Source of the DNA: Luscinia megarhynchos
Taxonomy: Eukaryota; Chordata; Aves; Passeriformes; Turdidae
NCBI GenBank assembly: GCA_034336665.1
Contig: CM067572.1
Coordinates: 1,109,786-1,173,785 of the forward strand
Reading direction: 5' to 3'
Length of the DNA stretch: 64,000 nt
Below, one piece after another: positions 44,701-48,722 of this stretch (position 1 is its first letter; each line of letters begins with the position of its first letter). Both the position numbers and the translations under genes were made by a program. The notes below the pieces were generated by a model that worked only from the letters and a program-made list of their open reading frames with translations, was not told the DNA's origin and made no database searches.

Positions 44701-47698
44701 GGTCCCCGAATGTACATTGGAGTTTTGAATCAAGGTCAGAAAAGGTTTTCTGCTATTATTTAGACAGAAAATTGGGTGTACAAACCACACACATCCATTG
44801 CCTGCTGAATTCCCACAGCAGCAGGACACTGAGGACTCACATTCCCTCTGGAGCCTCCTTAACCACTGCTGTGCTCTCCTCTCCACTCAGTTCTGAGCTG
44901 CTCTTTGAAACTGGAGCACATCCCTGTTTCTGAAAATAATCCTGCAATGTGATTATGTCTAATTAGCAGCTGAAATCCCAGGCAACCCCTGGAACCCAGA
45001 TGTTTCAGACAGCGACAGAATGAAGGAAGGCAGAGCAGACTTTCTGGACTTGCATTCTGGAGCAGCTCTGAATAGAATAAATTTAGCCTGAGAAACCCCA
45101 AATCTGTTATTCCACAGAGTTTGAGTGGCTCTGAGGATTTTTCCTTGGAACAGAGACTTGCCAAGCAGTGGACACTCCCTTCCAGAGACCCCTGAGTCAG
45201 AAGGGGCTGCAGCCACCCCTTGGTGTCAAGACAGAGAATTCTGGCAGCTGCCATATGACCAAAAGCTGCATTTTTAATGAGAAAAGCCCTTCAAATCAAT
45301 GGAGCTTTCTGCAGCAGCACGTTTAAATCAACATAATGCCTCGTTATGTTTGGCTGAGACACCACAGAGCAGGAGCCAAATGCTGCTCCAAGTTATTGCT
45401 CTGCTACTCCACACAAAGAATGGGAAGATAAGGCTTGGCTCTCTGACTAGGATTTAAAAGATCTAAGAAAATTCCGAAGAACAATTCGGTTTTTTTTCCC
45501 CCACTCCTTACAATAAAGATAATATCCTTAGTTAAAAAAAAAAGGTTTGAGTTGAGAGGGAAGGAGAAAGGTTTTATTTGTTCCATGATAAATATCAGGG
45601 CAGGAAGGCACACTTCGAAAATGTGGAGGTGACAATGAAGAGCAGATTTCAATAAAGTGATACAATGACGTTTGCAAACCTTGGGGACCTCCCTGCTGCT
45701 GCTATCAACAGAGACCTGCCTGAGATCCAGCCCAGCTGGCAGATATTCATTATTGTTCCAACTGTCCCCACATGTGCTGGAAAACCTCCTTTTATACCTC
45801 TTTTTTTTTTAATGCAAAGGAACTTGCCAGTAAAAGCTCTGTATTTAGAGAGTAGCAAATGTACTTTTATAACTCAGCTGGCAGTGTCCAGGGCTAGGCT
45901 GGACAGGCTTGGAGCAGCCTGGGGCAGGGGTGGCACTCGATGGAATTTAAGGTCTTTCCAACCCAAACCATTCCATGATACTATGAGTTACCTCAATGAT
46001 TTCAAGAGAGGAGAAATCGCAACAGTGCAACTCCCCAAGCTCCTAATTTTAAACATAACCACTCACAAGCACCCAGAAAGAGTTACAAAAGCATTTTAAA
46101 AAACAAAACCCAATTGGCAACGAAAGCACCGCACTCCTGCTTTCAGCCCAGCAATACCTGCAGGATGCAGCTCATGATGTCAGATGCAATTTTGGCATGT
46201 GGGGCATCCTCATCTTTGCCAGAGGGCTTCAGGTTGTGCTCCAGACAGGACTCCCAGAGAGCCACCAGGGCTTTGCCGTGCTTCTCGATGGAAGCAGTCT
46301 CCCTGATGGCCGTGGTGATGCGGGTGATGCAGATCTCCACCACAGCCTGGTCGTTGTCGTTGGTCTGGTAGTCCTGGGGCACAGCAAAACACATCTGCCA
46401 ATGAGCTGGTTTGCCAGTGCCCTAGGTTACAATGGAAAGATGTGCCCAAAAGTGTATATTCTATCACTATCTGTTAAACCAGCTGGGGCAGTGATTCTTA
46501 TCTCTGTGGGAAGATATCTCCTGTTAATGGGTCATCTCTTAAAACCAGGTGGGGTAGTCATCTTTATCTTTCCCATAACCCATCTTCCCTCCAGGAGATA
46601 TCTCCTGTTAATGGGCCAGCTATTAAAAACCAGCTGGGGAAATGTTCTTTATCTTTTCCACACCCACCCTTCCTCTAGGAGATATCTCCTGTTAATGGGC
46701 CATTGTTAAAAACCAGCTAGGGGCAATCATCTTGATCTTCCCACAGCCCATCCTCCCTCCAGGAGATATCTCCTGTTCATGGCCATTGAGTCCCAGGGCA
46801 TGGCTGATAAAATTCCATCATCCCACTGGGAGATGCTCCAGCCAGGGGAGGAGCCAAGCCTTTCCTACCCAGATGAAAACTGAGATTTTGGACACCAAAG
46901 CAGCCTTTTCCACTGAATTCCAGGGAAAAAGAGCTACCAGACCTTTCTACAGGATCACTGCTTCAACAAGACCACTTCATCTGCACTGCTGCCACCACCC
47001 TGACTAGCAGGGTGTCAGGTTCTATTCTGACTCTGTCAGTGGTTTTTCTTTTGTACTATTGCATGTATTTTATTTTTCTCTTTCTTTCCTATTAAATTAT
47101 ATTTCTGACTTAGAGTCTCTCACTGGTTTGGCTTTCAAAACCATTACAGCCAGGACCCCAAAATTTCAGTTTTTCTGTGTCCATTTTCCTTCATCCATCT
47201 TTACAACAAATGTTCAGTGTGATAGAACTCTGGAATTTGTCATCCTACAGGTCTTAATTCTCATTACTGGGAAGGGATGGACTCCTGCAATCTCATATAA
47301 TCTTTAATGTGCTTTAAATAACTATTTAATAAAAAAATTATTCTAAAGATGAACTGGAAATATCTTTAAGGAAAACAAGCTGGTGAGAACTGGATTTTGT
47401 CATTTTTAAACTATAAATCTGTCATTTTTAAAGCACATTTTTAAAATATTATGCTCTGCTCTTCAAAGTCTCTTCAGAAATCTAAGTTGTTTATATCCCC
47501 CACTTATTTGTACAATAGAATCTCATTTAAAAAAAAACATAAGGACACTGTTTCACTCACTGCAGCTGAACTAATGATTCTGATCTGTTCAAGAGCTTCA
47601 GAGAGGCTTCCTTCGATCTCAGCATCCTCCAGTGAGAAGAGATCCCCTGCCCGGGACAGGTCCTTCTGTGCCAAAACCAGCCCAAAGAGATGATGCAT
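2668..47698 (-). CDS. VEPH1: VEPH1 (melted homologue), 11 coding exons, 3' end outside window
   Basis: Ventricular zone-expressed PH domain protein, the vertebrate homologue of Drosophila melted. From family knowledge it is a membrane-associated adaptor linked to FoxO/insulin and TGF-beta signalling. Join on the minus strand: 47561-47698, 46158-46373, 43725-43899, 30035-30201, 28359-28568, 24351-24571, 18032-18241, 16709-17085, 8483-8622, 5305-5439, 2668-2785. All junctions are GT-AG and all phases agree, giving 702 uninterrupted codons plus one base. Recognition rests on resemblance to the vertebrate protein along its whole length, for example the start [18 protein letters not shown], then [43 protein letters not shown] and [15 protein letters not shown]. 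The human protein is about 833 aa, so about 130 residues including the PH domain should lie left of position 1. PTX3 is nested antisense in the intron between exons 3 and 4. Five exons are flanked closely by minisatellites. Confidence 0.96.
2786..3640. other. VEPH1 intron 10, left part
   Basis: Unique-looking, moderately GC-rich intron sequence between exon 11 and a CR1 fragment. No feature recognised. Confidence 0.5.
3641..3785 (-). repeat. CR1 LINE 3' fragment
   Basis: Reverse complement of CR1: CACCATCCCAGGCTGCTCCA, then CTTGGGCACTGCCAGGGATC and GGAATTCCTTCCCAAT. It is close in sequence to the copy at 1-145. Confidence 0.8.
3786..4780. other. VEPH1 intron 10, middle part
   Basis: No repeat, RNA gene or coding exon recognised in this stretch. 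Confidence 0.5.
4785..5015. repeat. Dispersed repeat of unknown family, copy 1
   Basis: About 220 bp closely similar to 11080-11305, sharing ATAAAAGAAACAATGGGATG, then AAAAGAGATTTGCCTTT, ATAAATGAAATTGGATATTG and GAAGATGAAAGAAGCAATGG. Both copies lie in the same orientation. It could be part of an LTR or a non-autonomous element. I cannot name it. Confidence 0.6.
5305..5439 (-). CDS. VEPH1: VEPH1 coding exon 10, residues 619-663
   Basis: Starts AGCCTGCTG after acceptor CTGTTTTCTCCAG and ends CCCCAGCAGAAG before donor GTAAGG. It is 45 complete codons reading [20 protein letters not shown], then HSFEAAM and FPQQK, colinear with human VEPH1. A minisatellite begins about 118 bp upstream (higher coordinates). 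Confidence 0.94.
5557..6393. repeat. Minisatellite, about 20-bp unit, 0.84 kb
   Basis: About 40 imperfect copies of a unit like TGATAAACATCAATATCTCA. Variants change single bases or the unit length (17-22 bp). It begins about 118 bp upstream of the VEPH1 exon 10 acceptor in transcript direction. It produces short open frames on the plus strand that are not genes. Confidence 0.95.
6394..6920. other. VEPH1 intron 9, unique stretch between two tandem repeats
   Basis: Intronic sequence with an AT-rich patch near 6500-6560. No feature recognised. Confidence 0.5.
6922..7128. repeat. Pentanucleotide array: GGAAT run turning into ATAGA run
   Basis: Starts with about seven GGAAT units (6922-6956), then switches to a nearly perfect (ATAGA)n array to 7128. 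The two unit types share a five-base period and differ by point changes, so one probably derives from the other. Confidence 0.97.
7129..8482. other. VEPH1 intron 9, right part
   Basis: Unique-looking intron sequence up to the exon 9 donor. A T/A tract lies near 7743-7757. No recognised feature. Confidence 0.5.
8483..8622 (-). CDS. VEPH1: VEPH1 coding exon 9, residues 572-618
   Basis: Starts ACACTGCTC after acceptor CATTTCTTTGCAG and ends TTCCAGCAG before donor GTGAGG. It reads [20 protein letters not shown], then [10 protein letters not shown] and [10 protein letters not shown], matching human VEPH1. The acceptor is only about 20 bp from a 0.5 kb minisatellite whose units carry TTTCAG. Confidence 0.94.
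8637..9150. repeat. Minisatellite, 15-18 bp unit, next to VEPH1 exon 9
   Basis: About 30 copies of units such as GGAATACTGAAATAATGG and GGAATATTGCAATCAGG. In VEPH1 transcript direction many units contain TTTCAG. The array starts about 15-20 bp from the exon 9 boundary, so it occupies the branch-point side of that intron. Confidence 0.95.
9151..9554. other. VEPH1 intron 8, unique stretch
   Basis: No element recognised apart from a small duplicated CAGAATCCAGAATT motif near 9266-9296. Confidence 0.5.
9555..9850 (-). repeat. CR1 LINE 3' fragment split by a (CCCAT)27 array
   Basis: ATGGAATGGTTTGGGTTGG at the left and CTGCTCTGGGCACCTCTGCC with AACAATTCCTGCCC at the right are reverse-complement CR1. 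The CCCAT array sits exactly where CR1 copies usually have a short CCCATCCCACCCCTGCC. Confidence 0.8.
9596..9730. repeat. Pure (CCCAT)27 microsatellite
   Basis: 135 bp of uninterrupted CCCAT units, counted as 27. It opens long frames on both strands (IPSHP and GMGWD repeats) that are artefacts of a five-base period. Confidence 0.99.
9851..11074. other. VEPH1 intron 8, stretch without recognised features
   Basis: Unique-looking intronic sequence. Several open frames of 60-145 codons are present, but none has recognisable domains. Confidence 0.5.
11080..11298. repeat. Dispersed repeat of unknown family, copy 2
   Basis: Closely similar to 4785-5015 over about 210 bp. It ends at the start of a CR1 fragment, which may have cut it. 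Confidence 0.6.
11299..11465 (-). repeat. CR1 LINE 3' fragment
   Basis: Reverse-complement CR1: TTTCACCCCTGCCGTGGCAG, then CACTGTCCCAGGCTGCTCC and GGATCCAGGGGCAGCC. Confidence 0.8.
11466..12400. other. VEPH1 intron 8, stretch without recognised features
   Basis: Contains a pyrimidine-rich TTTCTTTCTCCTGTCC patch at 11505-11560 and AT-rich unique sequence after 11880. No gene or element recognised. Confidence 0.5.
12403..12510 (-). repeat. Degraded CR1-like fragment
   Basis: CCCAGAATCACAGACTGGGA, GGAAGGGCTGAAAGC and CCAAGCTGCTCCAAG resemble the reverse-complement CR1 end, but with many changes. Confidence 0.5.
12511..14390. other. VEPH1 intron 8, stretch with little recognisable content
   Basis: GC-rich unique sequence to about 13050, then ordinary intron. 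A weak CR1-like piece may lie near 13310-13390 (CAGAACCACCCCAGAACC, TTGGGGTTGGAAGGGTCTGG). No exon recognised. Confidence 0.45.
14392..14445 (-). repeat. Short CR1 3' terminal remnant
   Basis: CCCAGATTGGTTTGGGGTGG followed by AAAGGGGCTCACAGC resembles the reverse complement of the CR1 tail. Confidence 0.5.
14505..14866. repeat. AT-rich minisatellite
   Basis: T-rich tandem array with units like ATATATTTTCCTATATTTTT and variants. Its plus-strand frames (F/Y/I-rich, 60-97 codons) are artefacts. Confidence 0.9.
14867..16135. other. VEPH1 intron 8, AT-rich unique stretch
   Basis: AT-rich intron sequence, including TATATATAAAG near 15840 and AAATTAAATTTAATTTAATT near 16003-16023. No exon, RNA gene or element recognised. 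Confidence 0.5.
16136..16570. repeat. C-rich minisatellite (CCAACCCAGC type), near VEPH1 exon 8
   Basis: Array of 5-bp-based units mixing CCAAC, CCAGC and CCAAA. In the VEPH1 transcript it reads as GGGTT/GGGCT, including GGGCTGGGCTGGGCTGGG (complement of about 16324-16343), a canonical G-quadruplex motif. It ends about 140 bp downstream of the exon 8 donor. The 174-175 aa plus-strand frames ([13 protein letters not shown]) are artefacts. Confidence 0.96.
16709..17085 (-). CDS. VEPH1: VEPH1 coding exon 8, residues 446-572
   Basis: Starts GTCCAAGAGC after acceptor TGCCTCCCCTCAG and ends ATCGAAG before donor GTAAGAG. It reads SKSLALHT, then an acidic and Ala/Gly/Glu-rich variable stretch, then [18 protein letters not shown] and [13 protein letters not shown]. 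The two ends match human VEPH1. The middle is divergent and GC-rich. A minisatellite with G-triplets in the transcript starts about 140 bp downstream of the donor. Confidence 0.93.
17086..17516. other. VEPH1 intron 7, left part
   Basis: Unique sequence, moderately GC-rich. No feature recognised. Confidence 0.5.
17517..17592. repeat. Short minisatellite TTGGTAAATA, about 7 copies
   Basis: Units of 10-11 bp alternating between TTGATAAATA and TTGGTAAATA. Confidence 0.95.
17690..17866 (+). repeat. CR1 LINE 3' fragment
   Basis: Sense CR1: GAAGCTGTGGCTGTCCCTGG, then CCAGGCCAGGTTGGACAC and CCCAACCCAAACCAATTCAG, ending TGATTCTGGGATT, the CR1 tail pattern. Confidence 0.88.
18032..18241 (-). CDS. VEPH1: VEPH1 coding exon 7, residues 376-446
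   Basis: Starts after acceptor TGCTTCCTCAG and ends TTTAACAG before donor GTATGG. The first base completes the split Arg codon and the last two open the next one. The acidic first half ([15 protein letters not shown]) is poorly conserved. The second half, [14 protein letters not shown] and [16 protein letters not shown], is strongly conserved. Confidence 0.94.
18242..22100. other. VEPH1 intron 6, long stretch with few recognised features
   Basis: About 3.9 kb of unique-looking sequence. A short CR1 tail lies at 18797-18833 (CCAGAATCAGAGAATCATGG). A T-run is at 19290-19304. Tandem AATTTAAAGTAATTTTTAAATA motifs are at about 21330-21380. Open frames up to 167 codons show nothing recognisable. 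Confidence 0.5.
22101..22504 (-). mobile_element. Solo LTR (endogenous retrovirus), minus orientation
   Basis: Read on the minus strand it begins TGTAGAACTCTGAACTCC and ends AGAGGTAGCCTC-like sequence then AAGCATCA. It matches the plus-strand copy at 30279-30638 over most of its length: CACCAGTTCTCCTCCCAGCT, then AGAGAACTGGGGAGAGAATC and CTGCTTTATTCCTTTAACTC. No internal genes and no clear target-site duplication. Confidence 0.72.
22560..24337. repeat. 1.8 kb G-rich minisatellite (TTTGGGGCTGTG), next to VEPH1 exon 6
   Basis: Starts as a mixed GGGTTT/GGGGCT array (22560-23095). It then becomes a regular 11-12 bp array of TTTGGG(G)CTGTG units to about 24300 and ends with TTTGGCCTGGG units. The plus strand is G-rich with canonical G-quadruplex motifs, for example around 22813-22847. 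The VEPH1 transcript is C-rich (CCCAAACACAG). The array starts about 14 bp after the exon 6 donor. Long frames on both strands (up to 809 codons) are artefacts of the 12-bp period. Confidence 0.97.
24351..24571 (-). CDS. VEPH1: VEPH1 coding exon 6, residues 303-376
   Basis: Starts GAGCGAGCC after acceptor CCCACCCTGCAG and reads [20 protein letters not shown], then [17 protein letters not shown]. It ends in a low-complexity Gly/Ala stretch (RGGAAAA) before donor GTACGG, two bases into a codon. The last part is very GC-rich. The donor is followed after about 14 bp by a 1.8 kb minisatellite. The Gly/Ala end differs from the human sequence and may be a bird-specific change. Confidence 0.93.
24797..25180 (-). 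repeat. CR1 LINE 3' fragment, long copy
   Basis: Begins with a small tandem of ATTCACAGAATCACAGA (24797-24848), then ATCTTGGGTTGGAAGAGACC, CACATCCAGGGGCTGGTGAC, TCCACCACCTCCCTGTGCAG and TCCTAATATCCAACCTGTAT. This is the reverse complement of a CR1 subfamily different from the others here. A further degraded piece may continue to about 25290. Confidence 0.85.
25291..27085. other. VEPH1 intron 5, left part
   Basis: Unique-looking intron sequence. Open frames up to 162 codons carry no recognisable domain. No element recognised. Confidence 0.5.
27093..27176 (+). repeat. CR1 3' terminal fragment
   Basis: GGAAGTGTCCCTGCCCACAG, then CAAGGTCCTTCCAACCCCAA matches the sense CR1 tail. Confidence 0.75.
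27177..28195. other. VEPH1 intron 5, right part
   Basis: Ordinary AT-rich intron sequence. Nothing recognised. Confidence 0.5.
28196..28252 (+). repeat. Short CR1 3' tail
   Basis: ATCTTTAAGGTCCCTCCAAC and CACTCCATGATTCCATGG match the sense CR1 tail. It ends about 107 bp downstream of the exon 5 donor in VEPH1 transcript direction. Confidence 0.7.
28359..28568 (-). CDS. VEPH1: VEPH1 coding exon 5, residues 233-302
   Basis: Starts GTGCTGAAAGAG after acceptor CTTTTTAACAG and ends CTCGATGAG before donor GTAAGG. It is 70 complete codons. It reads [18 protein letters not shown], then [12 protein letters not shown] and [10 protein letters not shown], colinear with human VEPH1. Confidence 0.95.
28569..29477. 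other. VEPH1 intron 4, right of exon 5
   Basis: AT-rich intron sequence with a perfect TGACTCAGC (Maf/AP-1-like) at 28913-28921. No exon or element recognised. Confidence 0.5.
29478..29949. repeat. Minisatellite GAATTAGCAGAGA(GA/T)GAG, near VEPH1 exon 4
   Basis: About 25-27 copies of a 14-20 bp purine-rich unit such as GGAATTAGCAGAGATGA. In VEPH1 transcript sense the unit reads TCTCTGCTAATTCC, a pyrimidine-rich motif with a CTAAT core. It ends about 85 bp downstream of the exon 4 donor. Confidence 0.96.
30035..30201 (-). CDS. VEPH1: VEPH1 coding exon 4, residues 177-232
   Basis: Starts GGAACTGGATG after acceptor GTGTCCCCAG, completing the split codon of exon 3, and reads [18 protein letters not shown] then [19 protein letters not shown]. 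It ends on a complete codon before donor GTAAAT. The exon is strikingly GC-rich and CpG-rich compared with exons 3 and 5. A pyrimidine-rich minisatellite (transcript sense) starts about 85 bp into the downstream intron. Confidence 0.93.
30279..30638 (+). mobile_element. Solo LTR (endogenous retrovirus), plus orientation
   Basis: Begins TGTGTGACTCTGAGCTCC and ends CTCTCCAGGCATCA. It shares long matches with the minus copy at 22101-22504 and contains AATAAATCCCTGC, a likely LTR polyadenylation signal. No internal genes. It starts 78 bp upstream of the VEPH1 exon 4 acceptor. Confidence 0.72.
30680..30786 (-). repeat. CR1 3' fragment, diverged
   Basis: GTCACAGAACACCTTGGGCT, then CTCATCTCCTTCCACCCCTC and AGGTTGCTCCAACCTGGCCT fit the reverse-complement CR1 end. 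Confidence 0.7.
30787..32050. other. VEPH1 intron 3, left part
   Basis: Unique-looking. An A-rich, purine-biased patch lies at 31017-31082. A GC-rich stretch without CpG enrichment lies at 31560-31930. No exon recognised. Confidence 0.5.
32052..32256 (+). repeat. CR1 3' fragment, diverged subfamily
   Basis: GGGAGAGGTTCTGCTTCCCC, then GTGCTGGGCACAGCCCCAAG and TCCTTTCCAACTCAGGATAT fit the sense 3' end of a CR1 subfamily. Confidence 0.7.
32257..33632. other. VEPH1 intron 3, stretch without recognised features
   Basis: Unique-looking intron sequence. Overlapping open frames up to 144 codons at 33195-33629 show no domain. Confidence 0.5.
33633..33722 (-). repeat. CR1-like fragment
   Basis: AAATCATGGGATCATTGAGG followed by TTGGAAAGGATCCCCAGGAT is the reverse-complement CR1 tail pattern. 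Confidence 0.65.
33723..34999. other. AT-rich flank upstream of PTX3
   Basis: AT-rich DNA left of PTX3 (VEPH1 intron 3). It contains poly-A tracts and an AP-1 consensus TGACTCA at 34564-34570, within about 760 bp of the PTX3 start codon. Confidence 0.5.
34719..34793. repeat. Short tandem repeat ATATGTAACATTATT, 5 copies
   Basis: Five near-perfect 15-bp units ending at ATATGTAACATACTAAC, about 0.55 kb upstream of the PTX3 start codon. Confidence 0.95.
35000..35315 (+). promoter_or_regulatory. PTX3 5' flank / probable promoter
   Basis: Locally CpG-richer stretch directly before the PTX3 start codon, against an AT-rich background to its left. It contains a perfect 12-bp palindrome GGAACGCGTTCC (35083-35094) and a short CATCC/CATCG array (35228-35262). 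I see no TATA box and no clear NF-kB consensus. A perfect AP-1 site TGACTCA lies further out at 34564-34570. The transcription start is not determinable from sequence. Confidence 0.5.
35316..35454 (+). CDS. PTX3: PTX3 coding exon 1, signal peptide exon
   Basis: The ATG is in context GGAGATGCTGG. It encodes 46 residues plus one base: a hydrophobic signal sequence, then [18 protein letters not shown], the conserved mature N-terminus. Donor is GAAG/GTGAGT. The bases just after the exon also make a perfect AP-1 consensus TGAGTCA (35456-35462). The 5' UTR start is not defined. Confidence 0.95.
35316..40030 (+). CDS. PTX3: PTX3, long pentraxin 3, complete coding region in three exons
   Basis: Secreted long pentraxin, a soluble pattern-recognition molecule. 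From the human protein it is known to bind C1q, some microbes, FGF2 and hyaluronan-matrix partners. Join 35316-35454, 35920-36438, 39417-40030: 1272 nt, 423 aa, stop TAG at 40028-40030. Residues 1-21 form a hydrophobic Leu/Ala signal peptide. The acidic segment [12 protein letters not shown] follows. Residues 50-219 are a Gln/Glu/Leu-rich, coiled-coil-like region. Residues 221-423 are the pentraxin domain with signature HLCGTWSS (residues 311-318), [10 protein letters not shown] and the C-terminal GGAQFVS. The three-exon layout (signal, N-terminal domain, pentraxin domain) is that of mammalian PTX3. The pentraxin domain matches human length (203 aa). The N-terminal part is about 42 residues longer than human (381 aa in total). 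The gene is nested antisense in VEPH1. Confidence 0.96.
35735..35806 (+). repeat. CR1 3' tail in PTX3 intron 1
   Basis: GGGCAGGGGTTGGAACCCGA, then GGGTCCCTTCCAACCCACAC fits the sense CR1 tail. PTX3 intron 1 is only 465 bp and this is its only recognised element. Confidence 0.7.
35920..36438 (+). CDS. PTX3: PTX3 coding exon 2, N-terminal oligomerisation region
   Basis: Acceptor CCCTTGCAG, donor GCAG/GTAAGG, residues 47-220. It opens with the conserved CDC pair (C50, C52) and [20 protein letters not shown], then a long Gln/Glu/Leu/Ala-rich stretch likely to form coiled coil, ending with [15 protein letters not shown]. It holds one N-glycosylation sequon NVS at N152. Apart from C50 and C52 there is no cysteine, so the human Cys103 has no counterpart. 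The exon is 519 nt, about 40 codons longer than its human equivalent. Confidence 0.94.
36439..38880. other. PTX3 intron 2, left part
   Basis: 2.4 kb of unique-looking intron between PTX3 exon 2 and the CR1 pair. Nothing else recognised. Confidence 0.5.
38881..39148 (+). repeat. CR1 LINE 3' fragment in PTX3 intron 2
   Basis: GACAGGCTGCCCTGAGGAGT, then TGGAATCCCCATCCCTGGGA and GGATGTGGCACTTGATGGCC, ending GGCAGTTGGACTT: sense CR1, of a subfamily distinct from the neighbouring copy. Confidence 0.82.
39149..39310 (-). repeat. CR1 LINE 3' fragment in PTX3 intron 2, opposite orientation
   Basis: CACAGAATCAGGGAATGG, then CACCTGCCATGGCAGGGACA and CAGGCTGCTCCAAGCC is reverse-complement CR1. It abuts the preceding plus-strand copy tail to tail, about 107 bp before PTX3 exon 3. 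Confidence 0.85.
39417..40030 (+). CDS. PTX3: PTX3 coding exon 3, pentraxin domain
   Basis: Acceptor AACCTTTCCAG. Residues 220-423 start [20 protein letters not shown]. Cysteines C221, C313, C359, C360 and C399 match the human positions. The pentraxin signature HLCGTWSS is at 39689-39712. The human glycosylated Asn220 corresponds to Asp262 here (39542-39544). A different sequon, NGS, lies at N320 (39716-39724). The stop is TAG at 40028. Confidence 0.96.
40310..40460 (+). repeat. CR1 LINE 3' fragment inside the PTX3 3' UTR
   Basis: AGCAGCTGTGGCTGCCCCTG, then CCAGGCCAGGCTGGACACTG and CATTCCAACCCAAACCATTC: sense CR1, in the same orientation as PTX3, lying between stop codon and polyadenylation signal. 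Confidence 0.85.
40724..40729 (+). terminator. PTX3: Polyadenylation signal AATAAA of PTX3
   Basis: Canonical AATAAA about 700 bp after the PTX3 stop, preceded by a T-rich stretch. It is the first canonical hexamer after the stop that I see on this strand. Confidence 0.75.
40746..41940. other. Downstream of PTX3, VEPH1 intron 3
   Basis: Unique-looking intron sequence. No exon or element recognised. Confidence 0.5.
41942..42172. repeat. G/A-rich minisatellite (GGGGGAAAGAAATAGAATTTT)
   Basis: About ten copies of 20-25 bp units of the type ATAGAATTTGGGGGGAATAA. Each unit carries one run of 4-6 G. Confidence 0.93.
42173..43724. other. VEPH1 intron 3, right end
   Basis: Unique-looking sequence, AT-rich from 42870 to 43330 (an A-run is at 43177-43189). 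No recognised element or gene. Confidence 0.5.
43725..43899 (-). CDS. VEPH1: VEPH1 coding exon 3, residues 119-177
   Basis: Starts [19 protein letters not shown] after a pyrimidine-rich acceptor (a T/C tract ending TTTTTTCAG) and ends CTCCAAG before donor GTAGG, one base into a codon. It contains [18 protein letters not shown]. The following intron is about 13.5 kb and carries PTX3 on the other strand. Confidence 0.95.
43920..44400. other. VEPH1 intron 2, right of exon 3
   Basis: AT-rich intron sequence. Nothing recognised. Confidence 0.5.
44402..44600 (-). repeat. CR1 LINE 3' fragment
   Basis: ACTCACAGAATCCCAGAATG, then TTTGGGTTGGAAAGGTCTTA and GATCCAGGGGCAGCCACAGC: a clear reverse-complement CR1, including the extreme 3' tail. 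Confidence 0.9.
44601..45875. other. VEPH1 intron 2, middle part
   Basis: Unique-looking intron sequence. Nothing recognised. Confidence 0.5.
45877..45987 (+). repeat. CR1 LINE 3' fragment
   Basis: GCTTGGAGCAGCCTGGGGCA, then TTTCCAACCCAAACCATTCC and ATGATACTATGA: sense CR1 including the tail repeats. Confidence 0.88.
46158..46373 (-). CDS. VEPH1: VEPH1 coding exon 2, residues 47-118
   Basis: Starts at GACTACCAG after an acceptor reading TTTTGCTGTGCCCCAG, and ends ATCCTGCAG before donor GTATTG. It is exactly 72 codons, phase 0 at both ends, and contains [17 protein letters not shown] and [12 protein letters not shown], both very close to human VEPH1. A solo LTR starts 68 bp upstream of its acceptor. 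Confidence 0.95.
46441..47148 (+). mobile_element. Solo LTR with internal subrepeats, second copy of the 1644-2601 family
   Basis: Begins TGTGCCCAAAAGTGTATATTC and carries three to four copies of the subrepeat with CTCCAGGAGATATCTCCTGT. It shares the block CATGGCTGATAAAATTCCAT to CAGATGAAAACTGAG with the first copy. The 3' limit (about 47148, ending CATTACA) is uncertain. It lies in VEPH1 intron 1, 68 bp upstream of exon 2. Confidence 0.68.
47561..47698 (-). CDS. VEPH1: VEPH1 coding exon 1 (start codon exon), residues 1-46
   Basis: Begins at ATG 47698-47696 and reads [18 protein letters not shown] onward, matching the known VEPH1 N-terminus. It ends after a complete GCA codon at donor GTGAGT (47555-47560). 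Untranslated sequence probably continues to higher coordinates. An acceptor-like TTTTGTCCCCAG occurs on the minus strand about 60 bp upstream of the ATG, so the 5' UTR is likely spliced from an exon further right. Confidence 0.93.
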
Positions 47699-48580
47699 GG
47701 CCCTGCTCAGCACCCTCCCCTGCAGGCACCATGGGCACAGAGAGCTCAGCTGGGGACAAAACGGGGACAATCCTGGCCAGCAGCAATCAGTTCCATATGA
47801 AGGATAAATCTGGGCTGTATTTCAAGGCTTGCTTGGACCCAGTCTAAAAGAAAACAAAAAGAAAAGAGGAAAAATCAGCAAATGCATTGGTTTTTAAATG
47901 TTTGAAAGCATCAGACAGGACCCCCTGAGCCAGGGACATCCTTAAGCACATTCATGAATTATGTGAGTTTTTACCTTTAAACACTAAGTAGCTTAAAATT
48001 AGATTAAAAAATAATAATTTTCTGTAATAACTGAACCCAAGGTTTTCTTCCTTTCTGTGCATGTTTCCTGAGCAGGCTGGTGCCTGGGCCAGCTGCTGAG
48101 GGCTCCAAACCCCTTTCCCTGGTCAGGAGCAGAGCTTGAGGAAGAGGGTGAAGCCTCTTCCTTTATTTTCTGGGTTGTTGTGTCTTGACTCCAGAAAAAC
48201 ATCATTAGCAAGATTAAGATGACAACGAGCTTTGTTTCCCAAAAACTGTCACTTTTGTTGCCAAAATGATCCCTAGGGTCTTTTAAACTCCTGTAAAACA
48301 AAGCCTTGGCTGAGGTGGAACTCTGCTCCTCTGCTTGGCTGAGGAATGGAGCAGAGGCTGAGCCAGGCAGGGCCAGGCTCACACTTTGGGAAGTGTCCTG
48401 CACTTGAGTCCTGAAACTCTGCTTAGCTCCCACATGGATTCATTTTGGATGTCAACTCCTCTGGATTCTCCTCTGGAGTTGACAAAGCCACAAGATACAT
48501 CCCTTAAAATTATTATTTGAGATATGGAGTACCCTTAATCTCTATTTTATTTTCTTTTCAGGAAAAAAAAAGTCAAATAT
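47699..48580. other. Upstream of VEPH1 start codon
   Basis: Presumed 5' UTR and intron. A minus-strand open frame of 144 codons (47999-48433) contains a hydrophobic segment LVVILILLMMFFW but has no recognisable family. I treat it as chance. Confidence 0.45.
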
Positions 48581-48581
48581 A

Positions 48582-48722
48582 ATCACAGAATGTTAAAGTG
48601 TTGGGAGGGACCCTAAAGCCCATCCAGTCCCAGTCTCCTGCCATGGGCAGGGCCACCTCCCACTAGCCCAGGCTGCCCAAGGCCTTACCCAACCTAGCCT
48701 TGGGCACTGCCAGGGTTGGGGC
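48582..48722 (-). repeat. CR1 LINE 3' fragment
   Basis: AATCACAGAATGTTAAAGTG, then TTGGGAGGGACCCTAAAGCC and CAGGCTGCCCAAGGCC fits reverse-complement CR1. Confidence 0.8.

Noticed and set aside
47999..48433. Minus-strand 144-codon frame with a hydrophobic segment just upstream of the VEPH1 start exon
   Set aside because: No homology recognised, no good start context and no splice connection seen. A frame of this length is expected by chance in 64 kb of this composition.
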